A stretch of DNA of 19,929 nucleotides from Isohypsibius dastychi (GCA_034696485.1 JAQIWT010000454.1:1-19929), one strand, 5' to 3'. Positions 9,506-18,313 are shown, counted from the first letter of the stretch. The notes: generated from the letters alone by a model not told the origin. A program made the numbers and translations.

Positions 9506-10040
9506 CCCAGAGCTGCCTAGGTGTCCGCATATTCTCCGTTGATATTTTGTGGGAATTCCAGGTGTTTGAGAAAACATCAATGTTCTTCTGGATTCGGGGC
9601 AGATGCACAAAGTGCAGTGTCAGCACTTGTGGACAGTGAGGTTGTGGAGGGGGTAGGGGGAGGGGCAGAAATTTGGGGTGGCGAGTTTCTCACATTTTAG
9701 AACATCGAACGGACTGTCCTAGTTGACGCAAGTTCCTTGCTCTGCGATTTGGATTCGAAATGGTGAATTATTGCTGAATTGAATATCTGTTAAATTTTGT
9801 TAATCTGAATCCGTTAAATTTTGCCTTCTTGTGTCTGTATTATCAGCCTGTTTTTTCCATGATGTGTTAAGTCCATGAATCCGAATATTTTCATGTTATT
9901 CCGTCTTGTATTTCCAGTGAGAAGTTTAAAATGCCACAAAGATTCTCGACCTCGGTTCATGTCATGTTCTCTGGGGTATATCGGACATACGACACGTGAA
10001 TCAACATTAACGTACTTTTTCTTGGAGGTGTCATGACATA
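9506..10040. other. Spacer between the two identical MITEs, no clear gene
   Basis: About 535 bases. A short plus-strand frame near 9580-9640 reads GRCTKCSVSTCGQ, a pair of CxxC-like motifs before a stop. The rest is A/T-rich with no splice-supported exon. The spacer lies inside the larger inverted-repeat block. Confidence 0.5.
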
Positions 10041-10199
10041 TACTCCGTTCTCTCGATTAACCGGAGGTAAACAAATCAAAATCAGTGAGTGGAGACCGGG
10101 CCTGAGTGAGACAGGGAGACAGGGGCCCTTGCTCTCTGGCCCGGTCTCCAATCACTGATTTTGGTTTGTTTACCTCCGGTTAATCGAGAGGACGGAGTA
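10041..10199. mobile_element. 155-bp foldback MITE, copy 2, with TA duplication
   Basis: The element spans 10043-10197 with TA on both sides. Base by base it appears identical to the copy at 9349-9503, in the same orientation, while the flanking sequences differ. That shows two insertions rather than a segmental duplication, and identity implies recent activity or gene conversion. Confidence 0.9.
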
Positions 10200-10334
10200 C
10201 GTAAAAGATTGCTCAGCGAACAAAAAGCTTCTGATTGTGGTGTCTCTGATTTATTTATTCTATGAATTTGTCCGGACGCGACCAGGCGGATCGTGCATTT
10301 TCCTTCTTTTTCCGGATCTAAGGATTGTTTTTGA

Positions 10335-10523
10335 ATGTGGTCTGGAGGTCAAAGAAGTAGGCCAGAGCATTTGACTACTTACAGCAGCATTTTTCCTGAA
10401 GTGAGTAGCTCGATTTCAGTTGAGAAGAACAAGTCACTAATTATGATAGAAATTATGAAAACGGGGGAAGAATTGAATAAGTCGTTTATGAAGTTCTGCA
10501 AAACGATCGGCCCTTTTGTTTAA
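10335..10523 (+). CDS. Short ORF, possibly a terminal exon, unrecognised
   Basis: A 62-codon plus-strand frame ends TAA at 10523. The last half is a plausible amphipathic helix (KNKSLIMIEIMKTGEELNK). A possible acceptor, TCGATTTCAG, precedes VEKNKS, which would make this a final exon. No family is recognised and no partner exon was found upstream, where the identical MITE lies. It sits within the inverted-repeat block and may be part of an old element. Confidence 0.25.
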   Translation: MWSGGQRSRPEHLTTYSSIFPEVSSSISVEKNKSLIMIEIMKTGEELNKSFMKFCKTIGPFV

Positions 10524-10698
10524 TTTATCTGTTTGAGGAAAGTTGATCGGTTTTTAAATTGGATCGCATCGCGGCGAGGCGGTTCTTTGATGAGGGTAGT
10601 AATTCTCGAATCGACATTGCAAATGGATTCCACACGTGTACACTTTGTTAAGAAATTTACTGGAAAACTCCAATGTTAAGTCTACGGGAGTTTTCCAG

Positions 10699-10781
10699 TA
10701 TATTACTGAACGAAGTGTACTTCTTGCGCTGGCTCGACACAAATTTGCTTTGCGGAAATATTATTTACTGTTCTCCAGACC
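10699..10781 (+). other. Candidate orphan exon
   Basis: An 83-base stretch is bounded by a good acceptor (GGAGTTTTCCAG) and a strong donor (GACC|GTAAGTTG), and is open in the frame reading ITERSVLLALARHKFALRKY. The donor falls just inside the right inverted-repeat arm. I could not link it to other exons or identify a family. It may be a remnant of whatever the inverted-repeat block once encoded. Confidence 0.25.
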
Positions 10782-10795
10782 GTAAGTTGATTAAA

Positions 10796-11050
10796 CTACT
10801 TGAAATATGAGCGCTGTACAGTCACTCAATTCAATGACAGTATCATATCATTCAAACAAAGTAACTCAGTCCCACATACCATGCATACCTGCACGGAAAC
10901 TCAGTAGCTATGGACTGTAGCGAATCGGTCATATCAGTCCTACCGAGCATACCGAGGTTACCGACTATACCGACCATACCGAGCTTACCGTAACAATGGT
11001 ACTGTCCCAAGCTGGGAAGCAGACTCAACTAAACTGATATGTATGTACCC
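10796..11050 (-). repeat. Right arm of the long diverged inverted repeat
   Basis: Reverse complement of the 8762-9014 arm: read on the minus strand it begins GGGTACAT, then AGTTGAGT, a run of CGGTATG/CGGTATA decamers (10942-10990), ACTGATATGACCGA, GTGCAGGTATG, GGGACTGAGTT and TTCAAGTA. Together the arms bound 8762-11050, 2.29 kb. An extra short inverted pair, GACTCAAC at 11022-11031 and GTTGAGTC at 11082-11090, lies at the outer edge. Confidence 0.75.
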
Positions 11051-11099
11051 GTCAACTCAACCGTTCAACGTGAAATGTTCGAGTTGAGTCTATTATTGG

Positions 11100-11319
11100 T
11101 TGGTTTTTGCCCGTGGGGGCCGCCATAAAGCAGGAGGATCACTTGCTGTCATGGACGATGTGCAGTGTGTGCAAGTGGGCCTTTCATGGCAAATGTGTTA
11201 CGATGCCTCGTGGAGTCCTGAATTCTCGACTGAAGGTGGCTGCACAGACTTGGAAATGTACGTTTTGCGATGGAGAAGAATTTGACCCATTGAGTCCCGT
11301 AATTCAGTTTTGCAAATAG
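11100..11319 (+). pseudogene. Relic of a second C-terminal PHD-like finger
   Basis: The frame ending at the TAG at 11317-11319 encodes C-x2-C-x4-H-x2-C, a spacer, then TWKC-x2-C, matching the end of the PHD finger encoded at 7389-7541 (CSGC/HQRC/TWKCSNC there; CSVC/HGKC/TWKCTFC here). The upstream part aligns as well (AAIKQEDH against SAVPDEDH), but the first CxxC pair is broken: TTTTGCCCGTGGGGG suggests a lost base or bases. No upstream exons are seen, and the block follows the right inverted-repeat arm directly. It looks like a truncated paralogue. Confidence 0.6.
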
Positions 11320-11949
11320 CTCCCTCCATTCTCCCGTGCGTTCTTTTTGCAAAAAGTATAATGTTTTCATTCTGTTGGTTACTCTCTAATTCCTCCTAAC
11401 CTGACACGCTCGTTTCATTTTAGAATGTAAGGTTAGCAGGAACTGTAAGGTTAGCCTGCACCCAAGTGGAAAAAGCTATTTATCTTCAATTTCGACATAA
11501 TAACGCAGAATCCGATTACAAAATTGCAAAAAACACGAACGAGTCGCAGTAACCATAATTCGGACAATGGAACTCGATTTTGAAATGAAAAACTCTTGAA
11601 TGTGGCAGACACAAGCGCTTTACACTTCTGTTTGGGGGTGATGTTGTCACCCTCACAAGCGTTTGGGCTCAAACGCATCATTATATTAAAGTGCTAGTGT
11701 CTGTATGTCACACTGATTGAGTTGAGTAGGTCGCTTTTGCAAACTTGCAACTACATGTTCGCCCGCTCCACTGATAGCTTCAGTGTGTGCTTCACAGTCA
11801 CACCGACTAAAACCTTGATTGATTAACTGATTGATGTGTGCATCTATCGCCACAGCGAGACCCGGTCACTTTCTCTCCCAACACACTTTGGCTCAACTCC
11901 CGAACATATTACCAGTAGAAAAAACAATCACAGGGGCTTCCGGTTTGCC
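11320..11949. other. No gene recognised
   Basis: The stretch contains two neighbouring copies of TGTAAGGTTAGC with AGCAGGAACTG between (11426-11457); related AGCAGGAACT motifs recur at 12372, 12433 and 12471. I see no splice-supported exon. A minus-strand frame at 11451-11681 has no family signature. Confidence 0.5.
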
Positions 11950-12236
11950 TAACAATCCGAAGGTTTCCACACCTCCTCCGGTTGAACCTTGAACAACCCG
12001 AAGGCCACCCCCCTTCCGGTGGAACACCTGACAATCCGAAGGTTTCCCCCCTCCCGGCGGAACACCTCACAATCCAAAAGAGTTCCCCCTTTCCGGTGGA
12101 ACACCTAACAATACGAAGGGTTCCCCCCTTCCGGTAAAACACCTCACAATCCAAAAGGGGTTCCCCCCTTCCGGTGGAGCACCTAACAATACGAAGGGTT
12201 CCCACCTTCCGGTGGAACACCTGAAATTTCGAAGGG
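11950..12236. repeat. Minisatellite, about seven units of 38-41 bp
   Basis: Units run ACAATCCGAAGG, then GTTCCCCCCTTCCGG, then TGGAACACCT. About seven near-complete copies and a partial last copy (AAATTTCGAAGG) are present. Each holds the near-palindrome TTCCGGTGGAA. The minus-strand open frame over it is a by-product of the repetition. Confidence 0.85.
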
Positions 12237-12648
12237 TTGTTCAGTTTGAGTGTAGGAGCCTAGGACTTGGAACTCCAGAGTGAATTTTTTGATCTCTGGA
12301 GATTTCTGCGCGTAGCGCGGAACACGCAGCTAGTGTCAGGTTAAGCTTGCAACCCCGTCACAACGCTGTTTAGCAGGAACTCCCCCTAATGTTATAGTCT
12401 ACGAGCACCGCCGTTCCGTTCCAAAATGTAAGCCTAGCAGGAACTGTCAGCTTTGCAGGACCGCAGTTTAGCAGGAATCGGAGAGTACTTGTTACTTGTT
12501 TCAAAGTTGGCATTTGTTACTGGTGGCTGCTGTGAGTGCTCTTATTTTAATCGGTACAATGATTCTTATATCTGCCTTGTTGTACTGGTTCAACAAGTTC
12601 GAACAGATTTGATGGTTTCAGTGCTTGCAACAGGTTGAGATGGTCTGA
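12237..12648. other. No gene recognised; scattered AGCAGGAACT motifs
   Basis: Between two minisatellites. It has GCGCGTAGCGCGG and several copies of AGCAGGAACT. TAACCTGACAC near 11397 and its reverse complement at 12334 form an 11-base inverted pair around the 39-bp minisatellite, too short to call a transposon. No exon is supported. Confidence 0.5.
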
Positions 12649-12649
12649 G

Positions 12650-12966
12650 CGGTTGCAGATACTTCAGTCCTTAAAAAGGCCTACCGGTTGCAAGAGTTTC
12701 GGTGATTGCAATAATTGCGAAAGACAGACTGGTTGCAAAAGTTTCAGTGGTTGCTTTAGTTTCGCTGGTTGCAGTAGTTTCATTGGTTGCAGTAGTTTCA
12801 CTGGTTGCATTGGTTTCAGTGGTTGCATAGGTTTCACTGGTTTCAGTAGTTTCGCTGGTTGCAGTAGTTTTCGTGGTTTCAGTAGTTGCAGAAGTTTCGC
12901 TGGTTGCAATGGTTTCAGTGGTTGCACTAGTTTCACTGGTTGCAGTAGTTTCAGTGGTTTCAGATT
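12650..12966. repeat. 18-bp minisatellite, open on both strands
   Basis: About 17 imperfect copies of an 18-base unit, GGTTGCAGTAGTTTCACT, most regular from 12730 to 12966. The plus strand reads GCSSFT-type hexapeptides and the minus strand LLQPVK-type hexapeptides, both without stops for about 110 codons. Unit length divisible by three explains the open frames. It lies directly before the surviving transposase exons. Confidence 0.9.
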
Positions 12967-13158
12967 GTGAAGCGTTTTTGTAACAGGTACCTCATTTATT
13001 TCATTTTCCACTTTTTACCATTTTTATGATTTTGTTTGCCATAGGTTGCATCTGGTTTCTTTGGATTGCAAACGTTGCACAGTATATTAGATTGTATCGA
13101 TTTTATAAACTTCGTCCTGAATCAGCCCTTGTATGAAACTTCATGATTTCATTTGCAG

Positions 13159-13212
13159 GCAGACAAGAACTATACGAATATCTATAAGATAAACTTCTAC
13201 ATGTTCAAACTG
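13159..13212 (+). other. Possible upstream exon of the transposase
   Basis: A 54-base stretch lies between acceptor ATTTGCAG and donor CTG|GTGAGT and is open in the frame ADKNYTNIYKINFYMFKL. The splice signals are good, but I cannot match the peptide to a part of the P-element transposase, so membership of that gene is uncertain. Confidence 0.35.
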
Positions 13213-13288
13213 GTGAGTACGCCAATTAGTGTTTTAACGAAACGATGCGCTGTATGGTGGAATTTGTTTCCGCCTCTTTTCCCACAAG

Positions 13289-15216
13289 ACATGGACGAGT
13301 CTGAGCAACGGATTACCGAAGAATTTTTTCGAAATCGATGGAAAGAAATTATACCATAATTTCGATTCGCCACATTTATTGAAGAACATTGTCTGCTATT
13401 GGAGAGATCGACTGAAACAAATTACAGTATGTTCAGCCATCGGTCTTAGATTTGATTCGATTAGATATTTGTGTTCTTTCAGTGGGTCGACGACAAAGGG
13501 GAGGTATTTATGGATGAAGGTGTGGATGTTATCCCCGCGGATTTTCGTTTTGTGGAGAAACTTCATGAGTTTGACAGAAAAAGTGACAAGCGCCTTGTTT
13601 CTCATCTAAGTGATCGTAATCACATAAATCCCAAATCATTTGCCAAAATGAAGGTGTCTTATGCCGCAGAAATTGCAAGCGAGACAGTGGCGCGGTATGT
13701 TCTAACGGAATAATTATTGAACAAGGTGGACTGAATGATGTTTTTTAGGAGCATTACTTACCTGAAAATCGAGAGAAATCCAGCTTTCTATTACTCTGAG
13801 CCAACCGTTGATCTCGTGAGAACAATTGACGAGATGTTCGATCTTCTGAATACGTCGCACTCTGATGATAAGAATAAAATCCGGTGGCCATATTCTCAAG
13901 AAGAATTTGCCGAGAATGATGACCGTATCAAGGTAAGATTCACAAAAATATGACCGAACTGAGCAAAACTGGAACTTGAATTTAGAAACTGCATAATTTG
14001 CGACTTCGTGTGAGTCACTGGAAAGCTCGTGTTCCAAAGAATGCTCGTTTGCCGGATGGATTAATTGACCGGACAATAATGACCATCTCAACTGCGCTCG
14101 ATCTGATGAAGAAGCTTTTTGAAGAATTCGATCAGGATTACATCAGTCTCCGCTCAATCTGTAACGACATTGCTGAGTTCTTGGTGTCACGGCTGCGTGC
14201 ATGTGGTGGAGAAAGATGCGCGACGTTGACTGCATGTAGAGCAAAGGATGCATTCCGTGTTTGTGCTTTGACCTGTATCCAAAACCCCTCAAAATTCGCC
14301 AACGTCCAAGCTGAGAAACTGGACCTAAATACTCCAGACTGCAACATCATATCATTTCTCCGACAACAGCGGTCAGTGAAGCCCAAGCGTGCCATGAAAA
14401 CTGGTCATAGCGACAAGGAGCTTGATGTGATGATCATACTCCAGGAAGAAATCATACAGACTGAGCTGATTTCTAATCACCATGAAGAAATCCATCCAAT
14501 GGAAAGAGTTGACAAAGGACTGACTTACTACTTGGCTGGTCAGTTTGTCAGCTAAAAAAATATCAGACTGATTCCAACCTGTGTTGTATTTTTTTCAAGT
14601 AATGTCTGTCGCAGAAAAAGAGCTGACATCGCCAAGCTAAACGGAAAAACTTGTGAGGCTTGCTGGAACCTTATTAAACATGACGAAAATGTGCCCAAAC
14701 CATGGTACATTGAAAAATTGCTCTTCGCTCTGTAAATTAAATGGGAACGTTTGTTTCAGGTTTTCTGGATACACAGAAATGTAAACTCGTGGAGGACTGA
14801 CCTTTGTCAGCGAGCCCGTTTTCGTGCTATTCGACATCGTTGATCAGAATTTCAAACTTATTTCGGAAGCTATCAAAGCAAAAGATGTGGAGAACCTGGC
14901 GGAGACGACAATGGAATTTATCAAATCTAAGGGTGTACTGGACAACCTGGATACTAACATATTTTTTGCGCCGAAGTCAACTACCTGTGGCCATAACCTC
15001 AAAAAATTTCTTTTCCGCTCCGTTCATCAATACATCCGGCTTCTCCACAAATTCATGTGCATGAAGCAGACACGACTGCTTCGGGAGAACGCTTATGGCA
15101 GTGAAAAGGCCAACATTCTGGAGAGTCGCGCATGTATCGGAAATACGTTGGCGACGACATTGAGATGCCTGTTATTTTTGATTTACAGGAATAATCCTAT
15201 TTCGCATTTCTTTTGA
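13289..15216 (+). pseudogene. P-element / THAP9-type transposase, 5'-incomplete and mutated
   Basis: Probable exons: 13289-13426, 13483-13694, 13749-13932, 13986-about 14542, about 14615-14731, then about 14760-15216. Diagnostic stretches in order are IDGKKLYHNFDSPHLLKN (catalytic-core strand of the P family), HLSDRNHINPKSFAKMKVSYA, TVDLVRTIDEMFDLLNTS, ISLRSICNDIAEFLVSRLRA-CGG (the Asp/Glu segment typical of THAP9), YYLAG, GKTCEACWN, and RGGLTFVSEP near the C-terminus. These are hallmarks of THAP9/P-element transposases, an RNase H fold enzyme with a GTP-binding insertion. Damage: one extra T in a run of six T near 13334 shifts the frame between RITEEFF and EIDGKK, and an in-frame TAA lies at 14782-14784 just before RGGL. 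The intron needed at 14732-14759 would be only 28 bases. No THAP DNA-binding domain and no first catalytic block is visible upstream, where an 18-bp minisatellite sits. I found no P-type terminal repeats. This is an immobile relic unless the lesions are assembly errors. Confidence 0.85.
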
Positions 15217-15613
15217 TTTATACATTATTTTTTATCATCATTATTTTGATTATCTTTTTTCCACATGAGTTGCGCTCAATGTACGCAGCCGACAAGCAGT
15301 TCCCGCCATTCGATTATCAACGTGCACAATTAACTCGGTTTAGTCATTTTTCGTATGTTTTTATTGCAAAAATTTGGGCCAGTTAGCCCCCTGACCTGGC
15401 GTTTCACCTCCAGCGTCAGTTGCCTCAACTGAACGCATTTGAGCAAATAGTCACACATAGGTGTGACTTTACCCCGGCTGAATGGCTGAACAATGGAAGC
15501 CCTGCCGGATGGCTGCCACATGCCTTTCCCCTATCAGTCTTCACCTGTTATATATATTCAATATGCACTATGGTTCAACTCCACCCACAAAACCAGTTGA
15601 GTGATCATCTTAC
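15217..15613. other. No clear gene; probable decayed continuation of the collagen fragment
   Basis: On the minus strand an acceptor (TATATAACAG) near 15550 follows the last recognisable collagen exon, but the next triplets soon meet stops. A minus-strand frame at 15330-15521 contains RGLTGP. This could be decayed collagen, but the Gly-X-Y pattern is not maintained. Confidence 0.35.
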
Positions 15614-15885
15614 CAGAAACACCGGGTGCGCCTGCAAGGCCAAAATTACACGAAACGCAGCTGTGGATATATACGCTGGCATCGTGTTACGATTACTTGC
15701 TCACCAGAATTTCCCTTTGCTCCCATCAGTCCAGGATACCCAGGTGGGCCAGAGATGCTCGCTTCCCCTAAATGATGCACACTGTCATTGAAAGCTGCAC
15801 TACACAACAAAAAAAGCTTCGGTTGCCCTACTCACCAGCTGGACCGCGTTCTCCAGGCTGAACTTTGTCCCTTTCCGTGCATTTT
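15614..15885 (-). pseudogene. Fragment of a collagen gene, including an 18-base micro-exon
   Basis: On the minus strand, three short exons encode Gly-X-Y triplets: about 15885-15836 (QPGERGPAG), 15767-15705 (GEASISGPPGYPGLMGAKGN) and 15631-15614 (GAPGVSG, 18 bases). All junctions split a glycine codon after its first G (phase 1), and introns are 68 and 73 bases with GTGAG or GTAAG donors and ATTTAG or TTGCAG acceptors. In exon 2 the triplet SIS replaces an expected GIS, one base from glycine. Neither an N-terminal nor a C-terminal propeptide region is found, and both sides run into sequence with stops or repeats. It is best read as a remnant of a longer collagen, though an active gene with more exons outside what I can recognise is not excluded. 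The collagen class cannot be told from seven triplets. Confidence 0.7.
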
Positions 15886-15936
15886 GTAGAATTCGAGGAA
15901 CAGCTTAAAACTTTTTGATTTCAAAGCACACGATAG

Positions 15937-15974
15937 CGGGCAGAATAGTTGAGCAAGACAGAATAGTTGAGCGG
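15937..15974 (-). repeat. Two copies of the CAACTATTCTGCCCG motif
   Basis: CGGGCAGAATAGTTGAG at 15937 and a weaker ACAGAATAGTTGAGCGG at 15958 are reverse complements of the motif that recurs at 16127, 17813-17870, 17999-18047, 18185-18243 and 19444-19561. They mark the start of the repeat complex filling the rest of the window. Confidence 0.7.
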
Positions 15975-16898
15975 ACAAATTAGGTGATTCAGTCAAAACT
16001 TGATTTCCTTAACTTAGAATCGTTCGAAATTGACAAAACCCTACAGAACAACGGACATCTGGTGACCCAACTTACCACGTAAAGATGGAAGGCATGAAAA
16101 GCAAACTTTTCGAGAAATATATCGAATCAACTATTTTGCCCATTGCAAGCGTAATCAAGAGTAGATTTGTGACAAGAACAGCTACATCCGCGTCGCAATT
16201 TCGACACATACAGAACAATCCGATGGTGTTTCTTTTTCTTCATTAGAAGAACTGAATGCCGTTCAATGACGATCTGTACTGTCAGCGCCTCACGCGAAAT
16301 GCGCTTCGCTGGCGCTGTGCTTGCTGCGCGCTCGCTTCGCTCTCTACAAGCCAGATATCGACTTTCACCATCGGTAGCTAGAAGGGACGAAGAAAAAGAG
16401 TGTTTTGACGTTTCCCTGTGATTTCCCACTTCTGCTCGCTAGTTAATCATTATTTTTTTTCGGAATTATGATCTATATATCAAAACTCGTACATTTTCTC
16501 CATTACGGCCAAATCGACTGATGAACGAGACTGAAGCTGAGGCAGTGTAGCCTTAAATCAATGCTGTTGGGTTTTGATCAAAGTTTCATTGCAACCTCAT
16601 ATCTCGCTGCAATTCTCGATTGCAGTTCGCTTTCGAAATAGTAATTCATCGTTTCCAGTGATCTTTCTCATGCTAAAGGCTACAGGACTCCGCAGATGAG
16701 CATTTTCCTTATTTTGTTGTCTTTTTCTCTTCTTCAGGTTTTCCTCTACCTGTAGCCTCTCGCGATCACAGAATAGCTTGAAATAACAAAAAAACATGTT
16801 TTCCATCGCTTTTGCGCGGTCTGAAAGCGCTGGATCTGTTGCTGTTCACAGAACAGGCTGATAAAATCCACTGTAAATTTCGCATTGCACAACTTTGT

Positions 16899-16937
16899 CC
16901 CCCCCCCCCCCATTCGGAGAGGGGGGGGGGGGGGGGG
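16899..16937. repeat. C13-loop-G17 homopolymer hairpin
   Basis: Thirteen C (16899-16911), then ATTCGGAGA, then seventeen G (16921-16937). The arms can pair as a pure G:C stem, and the G run could form a quadruplex. It lies near the middle of the 1416-bp element. Other C13 runs occur at 802-814 and 6336-6348. Confidence 0.95.
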
Positions 16938-16969
16938 ATGATGCACCCGCAATATGGCAATACACATTC

Positions 16970-17345
16970 AGATATAAATTATTTATTATAAATCAATTAC
17001 TGATCAATCAATTGTAATTAATCATTTGTTATTATTATTATATAACGTTCAATAATTTGCTATATAAATATATTGATAAATATGTGAGATTGAACTAAAA
17101 TATAGTATATGACCTAAAACGTATATTTTTTATATACATGTACTTATTTTCTCATTATAATGATCACGCACATACAATGATTAATCAAATCCATCAACTA
17201 ATCATTTTATTTATTGTCATGATTTTCATTTTTACCGGTCATTTTGTATTATTTCAATATTAGTTATAATTTCAGTTTATTTACTTTATTGTATGTTTTT
17301 TTTAGTTTTTTTATCATGTTATTACTTAAAAATGTGATTTCTTTA
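16970..17345. other. Very A/T-rich block inside the 1416-bp element
   Basis: About 375 bases made almost wholly of A and T, with many TAATTAATCA, ATATATAAAT and TTATTATTATT stretches. No open frame and no terminal repeats of its own were seen. It could be a matrix-attachment-like or replication-prone tract, or a nested insertion whose ends I cannot define. Confidence 0.7.
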
Positions 17346-17766
17346 TTTCTTGGGGGACGTGATGTTCACGGATGCTAGAATGTGAAAGAAAAAGACCGAT
17401 GACTTTTTTGCTGGTCAGCATTTGAATGAAAAAAACTCGGTTTGTTTTTTTACTGATTTCTGTGTTTCTTAAGCGTAACATCTACAGAATTTGATGCTCT
17501 TTAACATGGCTGTCTGGGATCTTGCGATATGGGTCAACTTTGTCTTCTACAAAAATGAATTCAGTGTGCTTTCGTTGATTCTCTCTCTCGCTCAGTTTCA
17601 ATTCTCAGTCACGTGATCCCTCTTAAAATGTTCAACTGATTCGATTCACAGCTCGATATCTGGCTTGTATAGCAAACTGCTTTTCGCGTGAGGCACTGGT
17701 ACTGTATATGATGAGGAAAGGGCAACATTTTTGAAATTAACTATTTTGCCGTTCAAAACTTTTGCC

Positions 17767-18313
17767 ACGGCGGTACCTTTGAAGAATCAACTTTTCCGCC
17801 CGATGTGCCAACGGGCAGAATAGTTGAATCAACTTTCCTGCCCGAATCGGTGCATGGGCAGAATAGTTAATTTCTGCAAAATATTCGAATTTTACACAAT
17901 CTGATTCATTTTGGTTCCAATACCACATGTACAATTCATATTCCTCGTTTGCCAGCAACTGACGGCGGTTTGTTTTGAAGAATCAACTTTCCTGCTGGAC
18001 CTGCAAACGGGCAAAATAGTTGAATCAACTTACGGGCAGAATAGTTGATTTCGGCAAAATATTCGAATTCTACACAACCAATTTCTTTTGGTGCCAATAT
18101 CAGATGTGCAATTCATGTTCCTCGTTTGTCAGCAATCGACGGCGGTACCTTTGGAGATTCAAAGTTTTTTTCCGATGTGCAAACAGGCAGAAAAGTTGGA
18201 TCAACTTTCCTGGCCGAATCAGTGTACGGGCAAAACAGTTGATTGGGCGAAATATTGTATCTTCACGAAGTCTGATTCAGCGTGGTTCTAGTGGCCCATG
18301 TCCAACCAATACT
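17767..18313 (+). repeat. Three tandem units of about 177-195 bp derived from the gene-family 3' end
   Basis: Units start at ACGGCGGTACC (17767), ACGGCGGTT (17962) and ACGGCGGTACC (18139). Each continues TTTG-AGA-TCAA, then one or two CGGGCAGAATAGTTGA palindromes, CAAAATATTCGAATT, CTGATTCA and CATGTTCCTCGTTTG. The first unit begins within the coding match of copy A, so the array grew from the gene's 3' end. Unit 3 fades after about 18313. Confidence 0.8.

Larger units (their letters stand above)
16283..17698. mobile_element. 1416-bp non-autonomous DNA transposon, 16-bp TIRs, 7-bp target duplication
   Basis: Terminal inverted repeats are CAGCGCCTCACGCGAA at 16283-16298 and TTCGCGTGAGGCACTG at 17683-17698, with one mismatch. 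The direct repeat GTACTGT flanks it at 16276-16282 and 17699-17705. Copy B of the interrupted gene lacks the whole segment, which confirms insertion. CAG...CTG ends resemble hAT elements, but hAT duplicates 8 bp, so the superfamily is open. No transposase frame is present; minus-strand frames inside are short and unrecognised. Inside lie a C/G hairpin and a very A/T-rich half. Confidence 0.85.
16084..17830 (+). pseudogene. Unknown gene-family member, copy A, split by a transposon and frameshifted
   Basis: The segments 16084-16282 and 17699-17830 together match the reverse complement of 19545-19856 (copy B). Copy A keeps FEKYIEST, LPIASV, SRFV, then after a one-base deletion (GTGACAAG against GTGAACGAA in copy B) NSYIRVAISTHT, and meets a stop near 16267. 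After the inserted element the match resumes with VYDEERA and TAVPLKN. So this copy has a frameshift, a stop and a 1416-base insertion. The family is unknown to me; copy B is the better guide to the protein. The insertion is younger than the duplication that made the two copies. Confidence 0.8.

Noticed and set aside
9580-9640. GRCTKCSVSTCGQ as the cysteine-rich tail of a piggyBac transposase
   Set aside because: Only about a dozen residues, with no transposase core nearby; too short to support.
9164-10151. Two minus-strand ORFs sharing METGPESKGPC
   Set aside because: They are the same stretch of the two identical foldback MITEs, not genes.
11909-12220. 103-codon minus-strand ORF
   Set aside because: Lies over the 39-bp minisatellite; the frame reflects repetition.
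11397-12345. TAACCTGACAC inverted pair as ends of a transposon
   Set aside because: Only 11 bases, with no target duplication and unrelated adjoining sequence.
12635-13011. 111- and 115-codon ORFs on both strands as a repetitive protein gene
   Set aside because: An 18-bp repeat without stops in any unit gives this on both strands. No splice or start support.
16127-16429. 100-codon minus-strand ORF
   Set aside because: Crosses the boundary of the 1416-bp insertion and runs antisense to the decayed gene copy.
16746-16967. Proline- or glycine-run ORFs on the minus strand
   Set aside because: Products of the C13/G17 homopolymer hairpin.
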